Of a stretch of DNA of 37,333 nt, positions 32,779-37,333 are shown in pieces (the stretch's first letter is position 1; each line of letters starts with the position of its first letter). The position numbers and the translations under genes are program-made. Source of the DNA: an uncultured Lachnospiraceae bacterium (GTDB lineage: Bacteria > Bacillota > Clostridia > Lachnospirales > Lachnospiraceae); contig CAJTKA010000033.1 in the NCBI GenBank assembly GCA_910576815.1, positions 1-37,333 of the forward strand. The letters run 5' to 3'. The notes beneath the pieces are model-generated. The model ran no database searches, was not told the origin of the DNA, and worked only from the letters and a program-made list of their open reading frames with translations.

Positions 32779-33852
32779 CTACGCGGCCTTCGCTGCGGCC
32801 TCTTCATCCGCCCGCGCTGCCAGTGTTATGATCTTCTTTTGCAGGTTGTAACTGTCTGCATGGCTGGCGTGTCCCGTCCAGCTTGTTACGCTCTTTTGTA
32901 ACTGCTCCTTTGTGATCTTGCCTTTCACATACCATTTAATTTTTCTTTTCATCCGCTTTATGCTGTCCCGGCGTACCTTCTTATGTGTTCCCCGGTGCTT
33001 ATAGCCGACAAAATCAATACCATTCTTTGCCGCCAGTATTGTGGTCTTCGGGTTCAATTTTAGCCGCAGTTCATCCCGTAGGAAGGTTTCTATAGCGGCC
33101 AGCCATTCCCGTAACTGCCCTTTGTCCGGGCTTAATAATATAAAATCATCCATGTAGCGTACATAGTGCTTCACGCCTAACGTATGCTTTATGAATCTAT
33201 CCAGCTTATCAAGGTATATATTTGCAAAAAGCTGGCTTGTAAGATTTCCCACGGGTATGCCTACGCCATCCGGCATATTTCCGTTATGGTCTATAATCCG
33301 GTCTATCAGTGTCAAGGCCTCTTTATCCTTTATCACGCGCCGGATTTCCGCCTTTAGTATCTCATGGTCGATACTTTGGAAATAGTGGTGTATATCCGCC
33401 TTTATAGCGTATAACTGTTCTTCCCCGTGGTATTTCTTCCAGCCATATAACCAGCCTTGCAGCGTTTCAGACGCCTTGTGCATACCCTTTTTCTTTCTGC
33501 AGGCGTATGAATGGAATATGAACCGCTTATTAAAAATCGGTTCCAGTACGTTATTTATGGCGTGTTGTACTACCCTGTCATAAAAAGGAAGCGCCATAAT
33601 CTGCCGTTCCTTCGGTTCGTAAACCTTAAAGTAATGGTACGTCCCTGGCTTATACTCCTGGGTTAAAATATCTTCCCGTACCCGCTTTAGGTTCTCTTCT
33701 TTTTCCTTCGTGAACCTTATAACATCTTTCCTGTAGCGCTTTCCCTTCCTGGCCTTGTTGTATGACTTCTGTACGTTCCCGTAGTCCGCCATAGCTTCCA
33801 CCAGGGTAATGCTGTTCCCTCTTTTGTCTTTGATATGCCCTATCCGTTTCAT
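32779..33852 (-). CDS. DGR reverse transcriptase
   Basis: This 357-aa protein is a retroelement RT of the DGR type. Fingers and palm motifs are in order: KERQIMALPFYDRVVQHAI (82-100), KADIHHYFQSIDHEIL (catalytic Asp153), GIPVGNLTSQLFANIYLDKLDRF (198-220), YVRYMDDFILLSPDK (YMDD at 233-236) and LKLNPKTTILAAKNGIDFVGY. GNLTSQ (202-207), where group II and retron RTs have QGxxxSP, is the DGR hallmark. There is no maturase or endonuclease domain. With Avd it copies TR RNA with adenine errors. Order avd-TR-RT on one strand is the common DGR layout. Confidence 0.95.
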   Translation of the reverse strand: MKRIGHIKDKRGNSITLVEAMADYGNVQKSYNKARKGKRYRKDVIRFTKEKEENLKRVREDILTQEYKPGTYHYFKVYEPKERQIMALPFYDRVVQHAINNVLEPIFNKRFIFHSYACRKKKGMHKASETLQGWLYGWKKYHGEEQLYAIKADIHHYFQSIDHEILKAEIRRVIKDKEALTLIDRIIDHNGNMPDGVGIPVGNLTSQLFANIYLDKLDRFIKHTLGVKHYVRYMDDFILLSPDKGQLREWLAAIETFLRDELRLKLNPKTTILAAKNGIDFVGYKHRGTHKKVRRDSIKRMKRKIKWYVKGKITKEQLQKSVTSWTGHASHADSYNLQKKIITLAARADEEAAAKAA

Positions 33853-34026
33853 AAAAATAAGCCCCTGTCCTTCGCCGCAGCTACTAACCAGCAGCCTGTA
33901 TTTTTCTTTTTGCCTTTTCCGGCGGGTACAACCGCTCTGACTATAGAATTATTAAGCACTATACCTAAATTCCTTTAAGTCCTTGCTAGGGTTCCGGGGA
34001 ACACTAAGCCTGTAATACTTTCACTA
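33853..34026 (-). ncRNA. TR-RT spacer, likely 3' part of the DGR template RNA
   Basis: This 174-nt noncoding stretch follows TR. It can fold: GTTCC-CC-GGAAC near 33994-34005, GCTGCT-GGTT-AGTAGC near 33880, and two copies of TACAGGCT. In studied DGRs the RNA downstream of TR primes and shapes cDNA synthesis. That role here is inferred. No gene is seen in it. Confidence 0.5.
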
Positions 34027-34152
34027 AGTCACACGCCCCGCGCGCGCCAATGTTCGTGTTGACATTCCACGGGTAATTGTTGCAATTCACGGCGCGGGCG
34101 CCCGCATTGGCGCCATTGTTCCAGTTGCCGCCCGCTATCAGCGCCGCAAGGG
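34027..34152 (-). repeat. DGR template repeat (TR)
   Basis: These 126 bp align without gaps to VR (34600-34725) at an offset of 573. Eleven positions differ (34051, 34054, 34065, 34066, 34077, 34081, 34086, 34108, 34116, 34119, 34126). All are T on the plus strand, so A in the TR sense strand. TR reads in the VP frame with ten AAY codons (GGNWNNGANAG and on). Both ends are identical for about 25 bp, the GC-rich end serving as IMH. It sits inside a 56-codon open frame (34004-34174). Confidence 0.97.
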
Positions 34153-34178
34153 CTAAAATAAGCAGTTGCCCCATATCT

Positions 34179-34550
34179 TTATTTTCCTTTACTTCCGCTT
34201 CCCGCTTTTACATCCTCTATCAGAACGCCCAGCATTACGCCTATTTCCGCCAGCTTGCCGCAGCTTACCCCGTAATGCTGCTTATTCATGGCGCTGTACT
34301 TAAGGTCATTCGCCAGGCGTATCAGTTCTTTGGCCTGCTGTAGCGCGCTATCCGCAGTATACAGGTGGCTTTTTGTTGCCGTCTTATCCCACTTCACCAA
34401 CTCCAACAAAACCTCTAATATGGCGTTCCTGGTGGCTGTCTGTAGGCTGAATTTTTCATACTTCGGATACTTACTAAGCAGCGGATACAGATATAAAAGA
34501 AAGTCGTACACCTTTTGGTGTACGACGTCTGTTTGTTCCTGTATATTCAT
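34179..34550 (-). CDS. avd: DGR accessory variability determinant (Avd)
   Basis: This 123-aa all-helical protein (VVHQKVYDFLLYLYPLLSKYPKYEKFSLQTATRNAILEVLLELVKW) fits the four-helix S23-like Avd family, which forms a basic pentamer that binds the RT and template RNA. The segment YPKYEKFSL and the later YGVSCGKLAEIGVMLG are typical. It lies between VP and TR, 26 nt upstream of TR, in the usual DGR order. The start has a GGGTG RBS. Confidence 0.92.
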   Translation of the reverse strand: MNIQEQTDVVHQKVYDFLLYLYPLLSKYPKYEKFSLQTATRNAILEVLLELVKWDKTATKSHLYTADSALQQAKELIRLANDLKYSAMNKQHYGVSCGKLAEIGVMLGVLIEDVKAGSGSKGK

Positions 34551-34564
34551 TTTTCACCCCCGGC

Positions 34565-34595
34565 GTAGTCGGCTGGGCTTTCGCCCGCCGTCTAC
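34565..34595 (-). promoter_or_regulatory. VR-downstream hairpin/cruciform (DGR target-site element)
   Basis: On the minus strand, an 8-bp stem CGGC/GCCG plus GGGC/GCCC with one bulged A (34570-34590) closes a GAAA loop. After one mismatch, CTAC/GTAG adds four more pairs. Known DGR targets need a hairpin with a GRNA tetraloop and a 7-10 bp stem just after VR; GAAA fits. The TR has no such hairpin after it. It begins 4-9 nt past the VR end, over the VP stop. Confidence 0.8.
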
Positions 34596-35734
34596 AAAGA
34601 GTCACACGCCCCGCGCGCGCCAAGGTACGTGTTGACACGCCACGGGTAACTGTAGCAACTCACGGCGCGGGCGCCCGCATCGGCGCCACTGCTCCAGTAG
34701 CCGCCCGCTATCAGCGCCGCAAGGGAATACGCATAATACTGGTAAATGTTGCCTACGTCGTATTTTGTGGCGTTATCCCTTAAGGGGCTTTTCTTATCCC
34801 ATCCCCAGGCTACTGTAGGGTGATATTCGGTATTTGTAGCGTGTTCTGCCCTTGTGATAAGGTCGTTAAGCCATTCCCATACACGGCCTACGGCGTCCAC
34901 GCAGCCTACAGCCGATACCGCATTAACCACGCTTCCGGTAACGCCCCTTCCCGTGTTCGTGGTGGCCGTCCAGGCGTTCGTATTGGCATTGTCAAGGCCT
35001 GCCGGGCTTCCGAACGCATACGCGCAAAAGTCGCTATAATCCGGCATACGCTTACCGGATTTCGCCAGACGCTCCGTGAAGGTATACCAGTTCATGCCTT
35101 CGGTTCCGGTCATGGGCGCGCATCCATATTCAGACTTAAGGCCATAGGCTCCATCATCAGAATTTAAGTAAATGTCTATCCAGGTACCGCCGCCCAGGTA
35201 TACCATTCCTTCCGGGTTGCATTTCGGGCGGTGTCCCAGCGTCCATACGCTGCGGGGTACAATCCCATTACTTACCGCGCTTTCCCATCCAGTGCCAAAA
35301 ATGGCGCCGCTGCTGTTCACGGGCTGCAGGTTCCCGTCCACTTTGCGGACGCGCCCATAATGAAAACCGCCGATTTTCCGGCTATCGCTTGCGTTCCATC
35401 CAGCCGGATACGTAGAATTTAAGGAAACTACGTACCGTTCGTTCTGTGCGTCCACCCTGGTGTCGCAGATATATACATAATAGTCCTTCCCCACCTCAAA
35501 CGCGCTACCTATATCCAGGTTCCCGGCAGTAATAACGGTTGCTTCGGTTGAAAAGATACCCGCGCCGCCTACTGCAATTACGCAGCCTTCCAGCAAGGTT
35601 ATTTCATTCGCCCCGCTGGCGTACAGGTATTCATTTTTAGGCGCCACAATGTCGGAAATGGTAGCCAGTTTATTGACATTCAGCAGCGCCCGGCGGTCTG
35701 TCTTCGTCACATCATCAACAAGTAATCTACTCAT
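34592..35734 (-). CDS. DGR variable protein: phage tail receptor-binding (CLec-fold) protein
   Basis: This 380-aa protein is the DGR target. Residues 1-~150 look like a tail-attachment beta domain (DDVTKTDRRALLNVNKLATISDIVAP, GGFHYGRVRKVDG). The rest shows the formylglycine/C-type-lectin fold of DGR proteins (TWIDIYLNSDDGAYGLKSEYG, GRVWEWLNDL, GGYWSSGADAG). VR codes for residues 337-379. Positions that differ from the TR-coded residues are 346, 348, 349, 352, 359, 361, 362, 366, 370 and 371. The invariant frame (GG, W347, G350, C360, P364, GARGACD) is kept. Start ATG 35734 overlaps the stop of the 145-aa gene (ATGAGTAG). Binding to a host surface ligand is inferred. Confidence 0.93.
   Translation of the reverse strand: MSRLLVDDVTKTDRRALLNVNKLATISDIVAPKNEYLYASGANEITLLEGCVIAVGGAGIFSTEATVITAGNLDIGSAFEVGKDYYVYICDTRVDAQNERYVVSLNSTYPAGWNASDSRKIGGFHYGRVRKVDGNLQPVNSSGAIFGTGWESAVSNGIVPRSVWTLGHRPKCNPEGMVYLGGGTWIDIYLNSDDGAYGLKSEYGCAPMTGTEGMNWYTFTERLAKSGKRMPDYSDFCAYAFGSPAGLDNANTNAWTATTNTGRGVTGSVVNAVSAVGCVDAVGRVWEWLNDLITRAEHATNTEYHPTVAWGWDKKSPLRDNATKYDVGNIYQYYAYSLAALIAGGYWSSGADAGARAVSCYSYPWRVNTYLGARGACDSL
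34600..34725 (-). repeat. DGR variable repeat (VR)
   Basis: This VR is 126 bp and differs from TR at 11 sites only. On the sense strand they are A-to-G 6, A-to-T 3, A-to-C 2. Codon effects: nine TR Asn codons become Tyr, Ser, Ser, Asp, Ser, Tyr, Ser, Arg and Tyr, and one Ile becomes Leu. 34600-34623 (GC-rich, GCGCGCGGGGCGTGTGAC sense) is the identical 3' end; 34700-34725 is the identical 5' end. Confidence 0.97.
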
Positions 35735-36164
35735 ACTGTTTTAATACTCCTTTCATTGAGTTAAAATCATCCGCAGACATTCCGGCTACGGTCTTCGTGA
35801 TCTCCAGGTTTATGGTGTCCGTTCCTGCTGGTACCGCTTTGGAAAGTGTAAGCGCGGTACGGTCGTACCCTTCCTGGCCTTCCGCCTCTGCCTCTGCGCT
35901 CTGCTTGTGTACTGCTGCCGTAATGCTTCCGCTTACGTTCCCGGCGGTAAACTTCATTCCTGCCGCTGCTTCGTCGCAGTACATCACCGTTACGGCCTTC
36001 TTTTCCGCTGCCACTTCTACCACGGCGCAGCAGATAAAGCGCTGTCTTTCCGCGCTCTCAATCTTTGCCAGCAGGTCGCCTGCTGCCAGTTCTCCCCTTG
36101 CCACCATTCCCAGGCAGTTGTAGAAGTCTTCTTTTGTCTTAAGCGTTTTAGGAAAACCATCCAT
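35727..36164 (-). CDS. 145-aa phage protein before the variable protein gene
   Basis: This protein (MDGFPKTLKTKEDFYNCLGMVARGELAAGDLLAKIESAERQRFICCAVVEVAAEKKAVTVMYCDEAAAG) has a helical start and a beta-rich middle (VTVMY, AGNVSGSITAAV). It is probably a small tail or baseplate-associated protein, judged by position between the tail gene and VP. It overlaps VP by 8 nt, so the two are translated together and may work together, for example as an adaptor or chaperone. No family is recognised. Confidence 0.6.
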   Translation of the reverse strand: MDGFPKTLKTKEDFYNCLGMVARGELAAGDLLAKIESAERQRFICCAVVEVAAEKKAVTVMYCDEAAAGMKFTAGNVSGSITAAVHKQSAEAEAEGQEGYDRTALTLSKAVPAGTDTINLEITKTVAGMSADDFNSMKGVLKQYE

Positions 36165-36183
36165 CTTTTTTCTACCTTCTTTC

Positions 36184-37308
36184 TTAAAAATTATTTGCTA
36201 AATAGGAATTGCCTGCATAGGCCACCCCTAATATTGCCGTTTCTTCTGTCCGTTCGTGCTGCTCCGTCATATAGGCAGCGCCCAGGTAGCACAAGCCTAA
36301 TATGGCGTCATGCTTGTAATTGATACCCCAGCCATTTTCTACGCTGGTTAGTCTTCTATCCAGGTCGGAAATACTCTGCGCTATGTCCTGGGTGCCTTCC
36401 TGTACCTGTCCTTGCAGCGCTTCCACGGCTGCCGTAAGCTGTTCTATTTGCAGTTCCAGCGCCCCGGCTGCGTCTTCGCCTAACCTTCCCTTCACGCTCT
36501 CAAACCAGGCGTTAAAGTCCGCTTCCGCCTCTCCCTCAAATAGTGTTATACTTGCCACAAAAGCGGTATAGGCTTTCAGTAATTCCGTTTCCCAGTCTTC
36601 CAGCGTATTGGTAAAGGCTCCGTACCTGTTGGTAAACTCCGTTTCGTACTGTGTAAACAGTGCTTCGGTCTGTGCTACGTACTGGTTATATACCCCTTCA
36701 ATGGTGAAAAGATAATTTTCCATAGCCTGCTTATATACGCTAAATTCATCCATCACCGCATTACTGTATATCTCGAAAAAGTCGGTAAATTGCTTTGTCA
36801 ATACACTGGCGTCTATTTCTTCTACGGTACCCTTCACAATGCCGCATACCGCACTATTAAAGCGCTGATCTGTAATATTTGCCGTCCGTATCGCGGTAAC
36901 GCCCTTTCCTACGTATATGTCCGCTAAAGCCAGTTCCCAGCGCTCCGTATTCCTGGTTAATGCCGTGGCCGTAGGCTTCGCAGACGGTACCCCCTTAAGG
37001 ATTGCTAAGTACGTGTCCCGCTCTGTCAAGTCCCAGCGCACTACAATACGGTCTATACGGTTTAAGGCGCCTTCCGCTGTAGCCAGTTTTATGCTTTTGC
37101 TTGTCGGGTTCCTAAAGCCTGCCCCATTGATAAAGGCGTAGCCCATATTAACCCGTATTTCCATGCCCTCGTAGGCTATCACCTGCAGGCCGTCGCTGGG
37201 CTTCGGGAATACCCCATTAGCCAGGAACGTGGCAAAATACCACATCCAGTCTTCGGCCTTGTATGCCCTGTCATGGTTTATTGAATTAAACGGTAAAGTA
37301 TCCGCCAT
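36184..37308 (-). CDS. Phage tail/baseplate structural protein (BppU-like)
   Basis: This 374-aa protein starts MADTLPFNSINHDRAYKAEDWMWYFATFLANGVF. Residues ~1-150 match the N-terminal domain of Firmicutes baseplate upper or tail proteins (EGMEIRVNMGYAFINGAGFRN, NRIDRIVVRWDLTERD). A long helical coiled-coil region follows (~170-320: FSVYKQAMENYLFTIEGVYNQYV, LELQIEQLTAAVEALQGQVQ). It ends in two copies of AILGxxYxGxxY (335-346 and 358-369). The ATG at 37308 has RBS GAGGTAGAAGG. The phage continues beyond 37333. Confidence 0.8.
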   Translation of the reverse strand: MADTLPFNSINHDRAYKAEDWMWYFATFLANGVFPKPSDGLQVIAYEGMEIRVNMGYAFINGAGFRNPTSKSIKLATAEGALNRIDRIVVRWDLTERDTYLAILKGVPSAKPTATALTRNTERWELALADIYVGKGVTAIRTANITDQRFNSAVCGIVKGTVEEIDASVLTKQFTDFFEIYSNAVMDEFSVYKQAMENYLFTIEGVYNQYVAQTEALFTQYETEFTNRYGAFTNTLEDWETELLKAYTAFVASITLFEGEAEADFNAWFESVKGRLGEDAAGALELQIEQLTAAVEALQGQVQEGTQDIAQSISDLDRRLTSVENGWGINYKHDAILGLCYLGAAYMTEQHERTEETAILGVAYAGNSYLANNF

Positions 37309-37333
37309 CCTTCTACCTCACTTTCTTAATTTG

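Noticed and set aside
32779..33852. RT as a retron or group II intron protein
   Set aside because: GNLTSQ motif, avd and TR/VR next to it, and no msr/msd, maturase or intron RNA features.
1..37333. CRISPR arrays, rRNA genes, insertion sequences
   Set aside because: No regular spaced repeat array, rRNA text or transposase frame was seen.

Overview
The window looks like a chromosome segment from a butyrate-producing Lachnospiraceae-type member of the Clostridia. The grounds are the complete thl-crt-hbd-bcd-etfB-etfA butyryl-CoA operon, strong AGGAGG-type ribosome binding sites, MocR, TetR and AbrB regulators of Firmicutes type, DUF2225, DUF1576 and DUF6062-like genes, a long-form hibernation factor and a clostridial GlnRS. 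No rRNA operon or CRISPR array is present. The last 7.3 kb is the lysis and tail end of an integrated phage carrying a diversity-generating retroelement (DGR).

Layout. 1-3.2 kb holds a translationally coupled AbrB-like/BTAD regulator pair, a divergent DUF6062-like Cys-rich protein, an acidic membrane-anchored protein and a TetR regulator with a good promoter and an operator-like palindrome. 3.2-7.5 kb holds a MocR-type regulator, a DUF2225 protein, glnS and a tiny membrane protein. 7.7-13.4 kb is a minus-strand operon: a membrane-anchored lipoprotein-like protein, a 78-aa protein, a DHH phosphoesterase with an extra C-terminal region, and a TIR/beta-propeller gene broken by an in-frame TGA. 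13.6-20.1 kb is the butyrate operon, transcribed leftward from a promoter near 20.1 kb and ended by a strong terminator at 13.6 kb. Structured fold-back sequences lie between some of its genes. 20.2-29.8 kb is housekeeping and cell-envelope material: an M23 peptidase, a DUF1576 membrane protein, hpf, an NlpC/P60 hydrolase with WalR-like boxes, a thioredoxin-reductase-like enzyme, an SDR oxidoreductase, a MATE transporter, tRNA-Val(CAC), tRNA-Ala(CGC) and an inosine-triphosphatase-family enzyme. 30.0-37.3 kb is prophage.

The prophage genes read leftward in the order tail/baseplate protein, 145-aa protein, variable receptor-binding protein (VP), avd, template repeat (TR), DGR reverse transcriptase (RT), holin, 48-aa membrane protein, two-enzyme endolysin, small Cys protein. 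The DGR is complete. TR (34027-34152) and VR (34600-34725) are the same 126 bp, with 11 differences. All 11 fall at adenines of the TR coding strand, and they change 10 codons, 9 of them Asn codons in TR. A bulged hairpin with a GAAA loop follows the VR directly, as in known DGR target sites. This is adenine-specific mutagenic retrohoming aimed at the C-terminal ligand-binding surface of a phage tail-tip protein, and it is the most notable system here.

Other points worth a look are the TIR gene, which seems to have lost its middle as well as acquiring a stop codon; two exact WalR-type boxes flanking the NlpC/P60 promoter; and a fold-back repeat shared between the butyrate operon and the hpf-NlpC gap. 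Function calls rest on motif reading only, with no database search.
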